A stretch of DNA of 64,000 nucleotides, taken from Agromyces mediolanus (GTDB lineage: Bacteria; Actinomycetota; Actinomycetes; Actinomycetales; Microbacteriaceae). Below are positions 9,701 through 18,431 of this stretch, piece by piece. Numbering within the stretch: position 1 is the stretch's first letter; each line of letters starts with the position of its first letter. Made by a program: the position numbers and the translations under genes. The notes under the pieces are model-generated. The model saw only the letters and a list, made by a program, of their open reading frames with translations, was not told the origin of the DNA and did no database searches. Where the stretch lies: NCBI RefSeq assembly GCF_023715325.1, contig NZ_JAMBNX010000003.1:248001-312000 (forward strand), given 5' to 3'.

Positions 9701-11243
9701 GGTCGGTCCCCTCGGGCATCGTCGCACGCTGACCGGGCTCGACGACGGCGAACTGCCCCATCATCCCCTGATCCTCGTGCCACAGCAGGTGGCAGTGGTA
9801 CATGTACGGCGTGTCCTGATCGGCGTAGTCGGTGAAGCGGAGGAGCAGCACGTACTCGGTCTCGGGCTCCACGTAGATCGTGTCCTTCCACCCGCTGAGC
9901 TCCGGCGGCGGCGGGTCCCCGCCCACCGTGGCGAGCCGGAACTGCACGTCGTGCACGTGGAAGCTGTGCGGCAGGGCGGTGTCGTTCACGATGGTCCACC
10001 GCTCGAGCGTGTCCACCGTGACGGTCTCGTCGATCCGGCCGAGCTCCATCGCCCGGCCGTTGATCTCGAAGCTGTCGTCGAGGACGAACCGGCGATCCGC
10101 GGCGACCTCGCCGTCGCCGAGCGGCGGCAGCGCCACGAGCGCGGCGGGGTCCGCCGCAGCGGGACGGAGCCGGTCTGCGGCGCGGAGCTCCAGCACGTCG
10201 AAGGCGTCCGCCGCGCCGTTCGTCTGTGCCACGGGTCCGACGAGTCCGGCGATCTCGGCCGTCATCCGGGACTGCAGCACCAGCCGCTCGCCCGGTGTGA
10301 GGCGTACGAGCACCTCCGCCCGCTCCCCGGGCGAGAGTCGCACGTACGGCAGCTCCACCGGCGCGTCGAGCAGACCGCCGTCGGTGCCGATCAGCCGCAC
10401 GGGGCGTTCGTCGCCCCAGGAGAACGCGTAGCTGCGCGCGGTCGACGCGTTCAGCAGCCGCAGCCGGAGCAGCTCGTCGCCCGCCTCGAAGTACGGCGAA
10501 CGCGTCCCGTTCACGACGAGCTCGTCGCCCAGCGCGCCCGCATACCCGCGCGGTGCCGCCTCACGGCGCCCCTCGGCGGTGAACCCGGTGTCCTGCACGA
10601 TCACCGGGACGTCGTCGACGCCGTACTCGCCGGGCAGGCCGAGCGCCCGCTCGGCTTCGTCGTGCAGCAGGAACAGCCCGGCGAGACCACGCGAGACGTG
10701 CGCCTCGGTCGCGCCGTGCGGATGCGGGTGGTACCAGAGCGTGGCCGCCTGCTGGTCGACGAGCCACTCCGGCGCCCACCTCGCACCGGGAACAACCATC
10801 TGATGCGGGCCGCCGTCCATCTCCGCCGGCAGATGCATCCCGTGCCAGTGCACGGTCGTGGGCTCGTCGAGGGTGTTGCGCACGTCGACGCGCACCCGTT
10901 CGCCGCGCTCGGCGACGAGGGTGGGTCCGAGGAAGGTCCCGTTGAACCCCCAGGTCTCGCTCGGCACGCCGGGCTCGAACTCGGTGGTGCCGGCCTGAGC
11001 GGTCAGCGCGAAGACGCGCGTGCCGTCCGCACCGACCGTCGACTCGGCGAGCGGCGGGATCACGAGCGGCCGGTCGAAGCCGACCCGGCCGACGGTCGAC
11101 ACGGTGCCGGGCGTCACGATGCCGCATCCGGCGAACGCGAGCGCCACCAGGCCGCCGGCGGCCAGTGCGGTGAGCCCGGAGACGAGGGTCGCGCGGGGGC
11201 GCCGAAGGGGCGAGAGTCTGGCTGGTCGCGTGGTGCCGAGCAT
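9687..11243 (-). CDS. multicopper oxidase, exported lipoprotein
   Basis: CueO/laccase-type oxidase (518 residues). Copper ligands sit in four canonical motifs: HWHGMH (near 130), WYHPHPHG (near 170), HSFHVHD (near 424) and the HCH-Cys segment HCHLLWHEDQGMM (near 484-496), so the T1, T2 and T3 centres look complete. The N-terminus has twin Arg (R14-R15), a hydrophobic stretch and a lipobox-like AFAGC ending at C40, so it is probably exported (possibly by Tat) and anchored outside. Likely roles are Cu(I) or metal oxidation. The start at 11243 is preferred over one 12 codons upstream because it places the signal peptide at the N-terminus. First gene of an operon with a two-component system. Confidence 0.92.
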   Translation of the reverse strand: MLGTTRPARLSPLRRPRATLVSGLTALAAGGLVALAFAGCGIVTPGTVSTVGRVGFDRPLVIPPLAESTVGADGTRVFALTAQAGTTEFEPGVPSETWGFNGTFLGPTLVAERGERVRVDVRNTLDEPTTVHWHGMHLPAEMDGGPHQMVVPGARWAPEWLVDQQAATLWYHPHPHGATEAHVSRGLAGLFLLHDEAERALGLPGEYGVDDVPVIVQDTGFTAEGRREAAPRGYAGALGDELVVNGTRSPYFEAGDELLRLRLLNASTARSYAFSWGDERPVRLIGTDGGLLDAPVELPYVRLSPGERAEVLVRLTPGERLVLQSRMTAEIAGLVGPVAQTNGAADAFDVLELRAADRLRPAAADPAALVALPPLGDGEVAADRRFVLDDSFEINGRAMELGRIDETVTVDTLERWTIVNDTALPHSFHVHDVQFRLATVGGDPPPPELSGWKDTIYVEPETEYVLLLRFTDYADQDTPYMYHCHLLWHEDQGMMGQFAVVEPGQRATMPEGTDHDHH

Positions 11244-11338
11244 GGTTCCAGCCTCGCGAGCACGGCGGCCGCGGCCCATCCGGCGCCCGTCCGGATTCCA
11301 CCGGGGGTTATCCCCCGCCGCCTATCCGGCTGCGGCGC

Positions 11339-12343
11339 TCAGGCCTGGCAGGAGGGGCACCAGTAGAGCTTGCGGGCGCCGAGCTCCTCGAGCACGATGT
11401 TCGTGCCGCAGACCCGGCACGGCAGGCCCTCGCGCTTGTAGACCCAGTGCCGGTCGTCGCGATTCGCCATGGCGGCGCGATAGGCCTCGCCCTCGAGCCC
11501 GTCCATCGTCATCATCTGCCCGGTCTCCACGCCGATGCGCAGCAGCCGGCCCCAGTCGTGCCAGAGCTCTCGCACGGTCTCCTCGGGGACGAGCCGGCCC
11601 GGCGTGTGGGGGTTGAGGCCCGCACGGAAGAGGAGCTCCGCCCGGTAGACGTTGCCGATGCCGGCGACGACGTTCTGGTCCATGAGGAGCAGTGCGATCG
11701 GCGTGGGCTTGCGCCGCACCGTGGCGACGAATCGCTCCTCCGCCTCGGCGCTGTCGTCGAGGAGCGGGTCGGGGCCGAGCTTGGCGACGACCGATTCGAC
11801 CTGCGCCGGGTCGAGGACCTCGCACGCCGTCGGGCCGCGGAGGTCGGCGCAGACGGTCTCGGTGAGCAGGCGCACCCGCACTTGACCGACGGGCTCGGGC
11901 GGGAACGACCACGAGGTGTCGCCCTCCTTCTCCGACTCGGCCATGCGCAGGCGGGTCCGCCGCGGTGCGCCGATCGAGGTGAGCGAATTCTCGCCCGCCG
12001 CATCGAGCACGACCGCGTCGGGGTTCGGGCCGTCGAGGAAGGTGCCGCGCATGTTCGTCTGCCCCATGCGCCCGTTCGCCGAGGCGATGGTCGGATCGAG
12101 CAGGATGTCGCCCGCGAAGTCCCAGGCGCCATAGATGCCGAGGTGCACGCGCAGCCAGCGGTCGCCCTCGAACCCGAGGAACATCTGCTTGCCGACGGCT
12201 CGCGCGTCGATCATCCGCCGGCCGTCGAGGAGTGCGGCCCCCTCGGCGAAGCGTCCCTGCGGACTCGACACGTGCACCGTGCGTCCGACGAAGTTCCGCT
12301 CGAACTGCCGGGTGATGCGATGGACGGAATGGCCCTCGGGCAT
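11339..12343 (-). CDS. Fpg/Nei family DNA glycosylase (endonuclease VIII-like)
   Basis: Base-excision repair enzyme that removes oxidised bases and nicks the strand. The 334 residues begin MPEGHSVHRI, keeping the catalytic P2 and E3, and have the Lys of VGKQMFL. The helix-two-turn-helix segment is NVVAGIGNVYRAELLF. The C-terminal zinc finger has CRVC near 313 and CPSC at the end (CRVCGTN...WCPSCQA). The family resembles actinobacterial Nei2. It lies 8 bases downstream of rpiB on the same strand, the order also seen in M. tuberculosis. Confidence 0.92.
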   Translation of the reverse strand: MPEGHSVHRITRQFERNFVGRTVHVSSPQGRFAEGAALLDGRRMIDARAVGKQMFLGFEGDRWLRVHLGIYGAWDFAGDILLDPTIASANGRMGQTNMRGTFLDGPNPDAVVLDAAGENSLTSIGAPRRTRLRMAESEKEGDTSWSFPPEPVGQVRVRLLTETVCADLRGPTACEVLDPAQVESVVAKLGPDPLLDDSAEAEERFVATVRRKPTPIALLLMDQNVVAGIGNVYRAELLFRAGLNPHTPGRLVPEETVRELWHDWGRLLRIGVETGQMMTMDGLEGEAYRAAMANRDDRHWVYKREGLPCRVCGTNIVLEELGARKLYWCPSCQA

Positions 12344-12351
12344 GCGCGCGC

Positions 12352-12876
12352 CTACGCCTCGGGCTCCGACGCCTGCGCCGAGCCGGTCGAGGTGTCGACG
12401 CCCTTGCCCGCGATGTCGCCGGTCGTCTCGTACTCGGCGAGCTGCGCGATGCGGCGCACGTGTCGCTCGTCGCCGGAGAACGGCTCGGCGATGAAGGCGT
12501 CGATGTAGCGGATCGCCTCCTCCACGGTGTGCTGGCGCGCGCCGATCGAGATCACGTTGGCGTCATTGTGCTCGCGGGCGAGGAGCGCGGTGTCCATGCT
12601 CCAGACGAGGGCGGCGCGGATGCCACGCACCTTGTTCGCCGCGATCTGCTCGCCGTTGCCGGAGCCGCCGAAGACGACGCCGAGCGCGCGCACCCCGGCC
12701 GCCTGGTCGCGGGCGACCCCGAGGGCGGCGTTGATGCAGAACGCGGGGTAGTCGTCGAGCGCGTCGTATTCGGCCGGGCCGTGGTCGACGACCTCGTGAC
12801 CGCCGTTGGTCAGATGGGCCTGGAGGGTCCGGCTGAACTCGAGGCCGGCGTGGTCGGTCGCGATGTGGATGCGCAT
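12352..12876 (-). CDS. rpiB: ribose-5-phosphate isomerase B
   Basis: Interconverts ribose 5-phosphate and ribulose 5-phosphate (pentose phosphate pathway). The 174 residues show TDHAGLEF, DDYPAF, FGGSGNGEQIAANK and REHNDANVISIG. The position that is Cys in E. coli RpiB is absent and the GNGEQ Glu takes its place, the mycobacterial subtype. The start at 12876 is conserved (MRIHIATDHAG); an open frame upstream overlaps the DUF2332 gene and is discarded. A TAGAAT box lies 7 bases before the ATG, predicting a leaderless mRNA. The last roughly 15 residues are a disordered tail. Confidence 0.95.
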   Translation of the reverse strand: MRIHIATDHAGLEFSRTLQAHLTNGGHEVVDHGPAEYDALDDYPAFCINAALGVARDQAAGVRALGVVFGGSGNGEQIAANKVRGIRAALVWSMDTALLAREHNDANVISIGARQHTVEEAIRYIDAFIAEPFSGDERHVRRIAQLAEYETTGDIAGKGVDTSTGSAQASEPEA

Positions 12877-12883
12877 GGTGACG

Positions 12884-12889
12884 ATTCTA
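12884..12889 (-). promoter_or_regulatory. leaderless-type -10 box of rpiB
   Basis: TAGAAT on the minus strand, 7 bases before the rpiB ATG, inside the last codons of the DUF2332 gene. Confidence 0.5.
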
Positions 12890-13873
12890 GGGAGTGCCGA
12901 TCCAGCGGATGGCCCGGCCGTGCGGCTGCACCCACGCGAGCTGCTCCCCGTCGAGGGCGAGCACGAAGTCGCTCGACGCATTGTGGACGTCCTCACGCGC
13001 CGCGATGCCGGGGACGACCCCGCGGCCCTCGACCGAGAGCCAATGGGCGTCGAGGTTCGCGACCTCGGCGACGAAGCGGCGCTTGGCCTCTTCGCCGAGG
13101 TAGGCGATGACGGCGGTGTGCAGCACGACGAGGGTCGCGCCGGCGGGCGCCTCGGCGGCGACCCGCCCGAGCTGCTCCACGAGGTCGCCCTCGACGAGTC
13201 GTGGCGGATCGGCCGCGACGAGCGATGCGGCCGCCCGGAGTCGCGCACGACGGTCGTCGTGCTCGGGCCAGATGAGCGCGTCGAGCCAGGCGAGATCGTC
13301 GGCGCGGCGCACGTCGAGCGGATTGAGGTCGATCCCCGCCCGCCAGACGACGTCGGGGAGCTCGCTCGGGATCGGCACGCCGCCCGTCGTCTCGCAGTCG
13401 AGCAGGACGGGGCTCGGCCCGTCGCTCGGCTCGAGCGGCTCCCGACCGTCGTAGCGGTAGCCGTACCGGTCCGGATACAAGCAGAGGCCCGCGGATGCGC
13501 CGACCTCGAGCAGGGCGAGCGGTCCCGGGATCCGCGCGAGGACCGGGAGGTGGAGGGCGCAGCGACCGGCCTCGTTCGTCTGCGTCGCGTGATCGAGCAC
13601 GGTCGCGCGGACTTCGATCCAGTGCCGGTGCAGCCACTCGCGGAACACCGCGTACGGCCCGAGCGGGCAGCCCTGGAAGCGCGCGGCGCTGAAGACGAGG
13701 TTCGGCTGTCGCTTGGCGACGGGCAGCTCCTCGATCAGCTCGATGAGCGCGGCATCCGTCGCGACGCCGGCGGCCCAGGCCTCGTACGTGGCGGACATGC
13801 CGCGCGCTTCGACCTCGGCGAACGCCCGATAGCGGGCGGCGGTCGAGGCTTCGGGGTCCATCGTCTCGCGCAT
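12887..13873 (-). CDS. DUF2332 domain-containing protein
   Basis: A 328-residue soluble protein of a family conserved in actinobacteria and some proteobacteria; molecular function unknown. Visible family segments are CPLGPYAVFREWL, LLEVGASAGLCLYPDRY (which resembles a methyltransferase-like nucleotide-binding loop), and TLVVLHTAVIAYL near residue 240. No signal peptide or membrane segment. A TAGCGT box is 6 bases before the ATG. It sits upstream of rpiB with 10 bases between, and diverges from pepN. Confidence 0.85.
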   Translation of the reverse strand: MRETMDPEASTAARYRAFAEVEARGMSATYEAWAAGVATDAALIELIEELPVAKRQPNLVFSAARFQGCPLGPYAVFREWLHRHWIEVRATVLDHATQTNEAGRCALHLPVLARIPGPLALLEVGASAGLCLYPDRYGYRYDGREPLEPSDGPSPVLLDCETTGGVPIPSELPDVVWRAGIDLNPLDVRRADDLAWLDALIWPEHDDRRARLRAAASLVAADPPRLVEGDLVEQLGRVAAEAPAGATLVVLHTAVIAYLGEEAKRRFVAEVANLDAHWLSVEGRGVVPGIAAREDVHNASSDFVLALDGEQLAWVQPHGRAIRWIGTP

Positions 13874-13879
13874 GCCGCC

Positions 13880-13885
13880 ACGCTA
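13880..13885 (-). promoter_or_regulatory. leaderless-type -10 box of the DUF2332 gene
   Basis: TAGCGT on the minus strand, 6 bases before the ATG at 13873. Confidence 0.5.
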
Positions 13886-13999
13886 CGTCGGGTTCGCGTC
13901 GAGCGGAACCGCCACTTCCGGACGTGAGCGGGTCGCGCGAGTAGGCTGGTCCGCGTTGCCTGCGGCCACGAGCCGCGTCGATGAAGCGAAGGAGCGCAC

Positions 14000-16570
14000 G
14001 TGCCCGGAGAGAACCTCACCCGCCTGGAAGCCGAGGAGCGTGCTGCGCTCGTCCAGGTCCACGACTACGACGTCGTGCTCGATGTCACGACGGGCCCCGA
14101 GGTGTTCCGTTCGACGACGACCGTCCGGTTCCAGGCGAAGACGCCCGGCGCCTCGACCTTCATCGACGCCATCACCGCCGAGGTGCACTCGATCACCCTG
14201 AACGGCGTCGCCCTTGACCCCGCCGAGGTCAGCGACGGCGTGCGCATCCAGCTGCCCGATCTCGCCGCTGAGAACGAGCTCGTCGTCGTCGCCGACGGCC
14301 GCTACATGCACACCGGCGAGGGCCTGCACCGCTTCGTCGACCCCGCCGACGGCGAGGTCTACCTCTACACCCAGTTCGAGGTGCCCGACTCGCGGCGGAT
14401 GTTCGCCGTGTTCGAGCAGCCCGACCTCAAGGCCGCGTTCCGGTTCACCGTGACGGCGCCGTCGCACTGGCAGGTCGTCTCCAACCAGCCGACGCCCGAG
14501 CCCGAGCTGCACGCCTCGGGCCGGCGCGCCGACGACGTCTCGACCGCGACCTGGGCGTTCGAGCCCACCCCGCGCATGTCGAGCTACATCACCGCGCTCA
14601 TCGCGGGCCCGTACGACGTCGTGCGCGACGAACTGACGAGCTCGGACGGCCGGGTCATCCCGCTCGGCGTGTTCAGCCGGAAGAGCCTGTCGCAGTACCT
14701 CGACGCGGACTACCTCTTCGAGAAGACGAAGCAGGGCTTCGCGTACTTCGAGGACAAGTTCGACGTGCCCTACCCCTTCGCGAAGTACGACCAGCTCTTC
14801 GTGCCCGAATACAACGCGGGCGCGATGGAGAACGCGGGCGCCGTCACCTTCACCGAGGTGTACGTCTTCCGCTCCAAGGTCACCGACGCGATCAAGGAGC
14901 GCCGGGTCGTCACGATCCTGCACGAGCTCGCGCACATGTGGTTCGGCGACCTCGTCACGATGAAGTGGTGGAACGACCTCTGGCTGAACGAGTCGTTCGC
15001 CGAGTGGGCCTCGACCATCGCCACCGCCGAGGCCACCGAATGGGTGCACGCCTGGACGACGTTCAACTCGATGGAGAAGAGCTGGGCGTACCGTCAGGAC
15101 CAGCTGCCCTCGACGCACCCGATCGTCGCGGAGATCCGCGACCTCGAGGACGTGCTCGTCAACTTCGACGGCATCACCTATGCCAAGGGCGGGTCGGTGC
15201 TGAAGCAGCTCGCCGCCTGGGTCGGCATCGAGGCGTTCTTCACCGGCGTCTCGGCGTACTTCAAGAAGCACGCCTGGGGCAACACCACCCTCGCCGACCT
15301 CCTCGCCGAGCTCGAGACCGCGTCGGGCCGTGACCTGTCGGGCTGGTCGAAGATCTGGCTCGAAACGGCCGGGGTGAACACCCTCCGCCCCGAGATCGAG
15401 ACCGATGCCGACGGCGTCATCACCGCCTTCTCGGTGCTGCAGTCGGCCCACCCCGACTACCCGACGATCCGCCCGCACCGCCTCGCCATCGGGTTCTACA
15501 ACCTGGTGGACGGCAAGCTCGTGCGCGAGCACCGGGTCGAGCTCGACGTCGACGGCGAACGCACCGAGGTGTCCGAGCTCGTCGGCCTCGCCCGCCCCGG
15601 GCTCGTGCTGCTGAACGACGACGACCTCGCCTACGCGAAGATCCGCCTCGACGAGGCATCCCAGGCCCTCGCACTCGCGAACCTCTCGCAGATCGAGGAC
15701 CCGCTCGCGCGTGCCCTGGTCTGGTCGAGCGTGTGGGACGCCACCCGCGACGCCGAGACCAGCGCCAGCGACTACCTGGACCTCGTCCTCGGCAACATCG
15801 CCGCCGAGACCGAATCGACGACGCTCCGGATCGTGCTCGCGAACGCCCAGCTCGCGGCGAGCTCGTACGTCGCGCCCGCACGTCGCGCCGACGCCCGCCG
15901 CGCGCTCGCCGACGGCCTCTGGGAGCTCGCGCAGCAGGCGGAGCCCGGCAGTGATGCGCAGTTCCAGTTCGTGAAGTACTTCGCGGCCCTCGCCGAGTCC
16001 GGCAGCCACGTCGACGAGCTCGCCGCCCTCTTCGCGGGCGAGCGCAGCCTCGACGGTCTCGACATCGACACCGACCTCGGCTGGGAGCTGCTCATCGCCC
16101 TCGTCGCCGCCGGCCGCGCCGGCGACGCCGAGATCGACGCCCGCCTCGCCTCCGACCAGACCGCGACCGGGCAGGAGTCCGCCGCGCACGCCCGTGCGGC
16201 GATCCCCACCGCCGAGGGCAAGCAGCGCGCCTGGGCCTCCATCGTCGAGGCGGACACCGCGACGAACTCCGTCGTGCGCACCACCGCCGCGGGCTTCGTC
16301 CGCGCCGGCGACCGCGAACTGCTCACCCCGTACGTGCCGCGTTACTTCGACATGATCAGCCGGGTCTGGACCGAGCGCAGCTACGCCATCGTCGAGAAGC
16401 TCGTCGAGCTCCTCTACCCCGCGAGCCTCGCGAACCGCGAGCTCGTCGAGGCCAGCCACGCCTGGCTCGCAGCGAACGCCGACGCCCCGCCTGCCCTGCG
16501 CCGGCTCGTCGTCGAGAACGTCGCCGGCGTCGAACGCGCGCTCGCCGCCCAGGAACGCGACGCCGCCTAG
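14000..16570 (+). CDS. pepN: aminopeptidase N (paralogue 1, M1 zinc metallopeptidase)
   Basis: Removes N-terminal residues from peptides in the cytoplasm. The 856 residues are the usual actinobacterial length. The GAMEN exopeptidase motif is at 274-278. The zinc site is H308-E309-x-x-H312 with E331 (HELAHMWFGD then WLNESF). The C-terminal ERAP1-like helical domain is complete. The GTG at 14000 follows GAAGGAG at a good distance; a TAGGCT -10-like box lies near 13942. A second full-length copy lies at 20537. Confidence 0.97.
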   Translation: MPGENLTRLEAEERAALVQVHDYDVVLDVTTGPEVFRSTTTVRFQAKTPGASTFIDAITAEVHSITLNGVALDPAEVSDGVRIQLPDLAAENELVVVADGRYMHTGEGLHRFVDPADGEVYLYTQFEVPDSRRMFAVFEQPDLKAAFRFTVTAPSHWQVVSNQPTPEPELHASGRRADDVSTATWAFEPTPRMSSYITALIAGPYDVVRDELTSSDGRVIPLGVFSRKSLSQYLDADYLFEKTKQGFAYFEDKFDVPYPFAKYDQLFVPEYNAGAMENAGAVTFTEVYVFRSKVTDAIKERRVVTILHELAHMWFGDLVTMKWWNDLWLNESFAEWASTIATAEATEWVHAWTTFNSMEKSWAYRQDQLPSTHPIVAEIRDLEDVLVNFDGITYAKGGSVLKQLAAWVGIEAFFTGVSAYFKKHAWGNTTLADLLAELETASGRDLSGWSKIWLETAGVNTLRPEIETDADGVITAFSVLQSAHPDYPTIRPHRLAIGFYNLVDGKLVREHRVELDVDGERTEVSELVGLARPGLVLLNDDDLAYAKIRLDEASQALALANLSQIEDPLARALVWSSVWDATRDAETSASDYLDLVLGNIAAETESTTLRIVLANAQLAASSYVAPARRADARRALADGLWELAQQAEPGSDAQFQFVKYFAALAESGSHVDELAALFAGERSLDGLDIDTDLGWELLIALVAAGRAGDAEIDARLASDQTATGQESAAHARAAIPTAEGKQRAWASIVEADTATNSVVRTTAAGFVRAGDRELLTPYVPRYFDMISRVWTERSYAIVEKLVELLYPASLANRELVEASHAWLAANADAPPALRRLVVENVAGVERALAAQERDAA

Positions 16571-16633
16571 TCGTCGCACCGGCACCGCCCGTCTGCCATT
16601 CCCGAGGGCGATGCGCCGGCCGCCGCGGATCCG

Positions 16634-16639
16634 TAACGT
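16634..16639 (+). promoter_or_regulatory. leaderless-type -10 box of the ABC ATPase gene
   Basis: TAACGT, 7 bases before the ATG at 16647. Confidence 0.45.
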
Positions 16640-16646
16640 CGTCCTC

Positions 16647-17558
16647 ATGATCACCGCAACCGCGCTCACCAAGCGCTACGGCGCGAAGACCGCCGTCCAC
16701 GATCTGACGTTCGAGGTCCGCCCCGGGCAGGTCACGGGCTTCCTCGGGCCGAACGGAGCCGGCAAGTCCACGACGATGCGCATGATCGTCGGTCTGGACC
16801 GTCCCGACACGGGCACGGTCACCGTCGGCGGCAAGCCCTATGCGGAACACCGCGCGCCCCTCCACGAGGTCGGCGCCCTGCTCGATGCGAAAGCCGTGCA
16901 CACCGGTCGCACCGCCGAGAACCATCTGCTCGCCATGGCCGCGACGCACGGCATCGGCAAGCGCCGCGTGCACGAGGTCATCGAGCTCACCGGCCTCGAA
17001 TCGGTCGCGCGCAAGCGAGTCGGCGGATTCTCGCTCGGCATGGGCCAGCGCCTCGGCATCGCCGCGGCCATGCTCGGCGACCCCTCGGTGCTGATCCTCG
17101 ACGAACCGGTGAACGGGCTCGATCCGGAGGGCGTGCTCTGGGTGCGCCAGCTGGTCCGGCACCTCGCCGGTGAGGGCCGCACGGTCTTCCTCTCCTCGCA
17201 CCTGATGAGCGAGATGGCGCAGACCGCCGACCACCTCATCGTGCTCGGTCGCGGCGAGATCATCGCGGATGCACCGGTCGGCGAGATCATCGCCGCCGGC
17301 ACCCGGCAGCGCGTGCGAGTGCGCTCGCCGCACGCCTCGCAGCTCGCGGAGCTGCTCGCTGGTCCCGACATCGTCGTCATCCGCTCCGAGGCTGGGCTGC
17401 TCGAGGTCACCGGCCTCGAAGCGGCGGGCATCGGCGACCTGGCCGCAGCCAACGGCCTCGCCATCCATGAGCTCACCCCGCAGAACGCGTCGCTCGAAGA
17501 GGCCTACCTGGCCCTGACCGCCGACGCCGTCGAGTACCGTACGGAGGCCGTCCGATGA
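16647..17558 (+). CDS. ABC transporter ATP-binding protein
   Basis: Nucleotide-binding subunit (303 residues) of an ABC-2 type exporter. Walker A GPNGAGKST starts near residue 34, the signature is FSLGMGQRLG, and Walker B is VLILDEPVNGLDPEG; the H-loop is in FLSSHLMSEM. A C-terminal region of about 80 residues of DrrA/BcrA type follows. The ATG at 16647 fits MITATALTKRYG. The stop overlaps the permease start (ATGA). Substrate is unknown; similar sets carry antimicrobial peptides, lipids or drugs. Confidence 0.93.
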   Translation: MITATALTKRYGAKTAVHDLTFEVRPGQVTGFLGPNGAGKSTTMRMIVGLDRPDTGTVTVGGKPYAEHRAPLHEVGALLDAKAVHTGRTAENHLLAMAATHGIGKRRVHEVIELTGLESVARKRVGGFSLGMGQRLGIAAAMLGDPSVLILDEPVNGLDPEGVLWVRQLVRHLAGEGRTVFLSSHLMSEMAQTADHLIVLGRGEIIADAPVGEIIAAGTRQRVRVRSPHASQLAELLAGPDIVVIRSEAGLLEVTGLEAAGIGDLAAANGLAIHELTPQNASLEEAYLALTADAVEYRTEAVR

Positions 17559-18421
17559 CCGCGACCACCATCCCCGATCCCCGCCCCGTCCAGGGCGGCC
17601 CGCGACTCGCGCACACCGCGCGGCTGAGCTTCGGCGGCATCCTCCGTTCGGAGTGGATCAAGCTTCGCAGCCTGCGCTCGACCGTCTGGTCCTACGTCAT
17701 CGTCGTCGCGATCTCGCTCGGCATGGCGGTGCTCATGTCTTTCAGCCTCGCGAACGGGATGAGCGGCATGGACGTCTCCGCGGCCCCGCCGGCCGAGCAG
17801 ACCGGCATGGTGCTGCAGTCCGCCGTCTTCGGCACCTACTTCGGGCAGCTCGTGGTCGCGGTGCTCGGCGTCCTCGTCATCAGCGGCGAGTACACGACCG
17901 GGATGATCCGCTCGACGCTCTCGGCGGTGCCGAAGCGCCTTCCGGCGCTCGCGGGCAAGGCCGTCGTGCTGTTCGTCGCGACGCTCGTCGTCGCGATCGT
18001 CACCAACCTCGTCGCGTTCGGGGTCGCCGCAGCGATCTTCGCGAGCAACGGAGTCCAGGTCTCCCTCTTCGCCGAGAACGTGCTGCTCGTGCTCGGCGGC
18101 GCGGCGCTGTACCTCGCGCTCGTCTCGGTGTTCGCGCTCGGGATCGGCACGATCATCAGGTCGAGCGCGGGCGGCATCGCCGCGGTGCTCGGCATCCTGC
18201 TCCTCCTCCCGACCGTGTTCGGGCTCATTCCCGCCGAGTGGGCCGCGGACGTCATGCCGTACCTGCTCTCCTCGGCCGGGATGACGATGTTCATGATGAT
18301 CGGCGCCGACCCGGCCACGATCTCCGGGCCGAACGCCTGGCAGAGCCTGCTCGTCGTGCTCGGCTGGCTGGCCGTCTCGCTCGCCGGCGCCGCCGTGCTG
18401 CTGAAGCGCCGCGACGCGTAG
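17555..18421 (+). CDS. ABC transporter permease (ABC-2 type)
   Basis: A 288-residue membrane protein with about six hydrophobic segments after a 40-residue cytosolic N-terminus that contains the typical SEWIKLRSLRSTVW stretch. Segments include VIVVAISLGMAVLMSF, GQLVVAVLGVLVISGEYTTG and IAAVLGILLLLPTVFGLI. GEYTTGMIRSTL is typical of this family of exporter permeases. The start overlaps the ATPase stop by 4 bases. Its TAG stop forms the first three bases of the next gene's -10 box. Confidence 0.92.
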   Translation: MTATTIPDPRPVQGGPRLAHTARLSFGGILRSEWIKLRSLRSTVWSYVIVVAISLGMAVLMSFSLANGMSGMDVSAAPPAEQTGMVLQSAVFGTYFGQLVVAVLGVLVISGEYTTGMIRSTLSAVPKRLPALAGKAVVLFVATLVVAIVTNLVAFGVAAAIFASNGVQVSLFAENVLLVLGGAALYLALVSVFALGIGTIIRSSAGGIAAVLGILLLLPTVFGLIPAEWAADVMPYLLSSAGMTMFMMIGADPATISGPNAWQSLLVVLGWLAVSLAGAAVLLKRRDA

Positions 18422-18424
18422 AGT
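18419..18424 (+). promoter_or_regulatory. leaderless-type -10 box of the histidine kinase, formed from a stop codon
   Basis: TAGAGT, whose TAG is the permease stop codon; 7 bases before the kinase ATG at 18432. Confidence 0.45.
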
Positions 18425-18431
18425 CCTGCCT

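Noticed and set aside
16571-16646. Terminator between pepN and the ABC genes
   Set aside because: No inverted repeat of useful length is visible; the ABC genes may be read through from pepN as well as from their own -10 box.
13883-16672. A 929-codon open frame antisense to pepN
   Set aside because: It mirrors the codon structure of pepN, is rich in Val/Glu/Arg/Gly without domains, and has no family match. High GC content makes antisense frames open.
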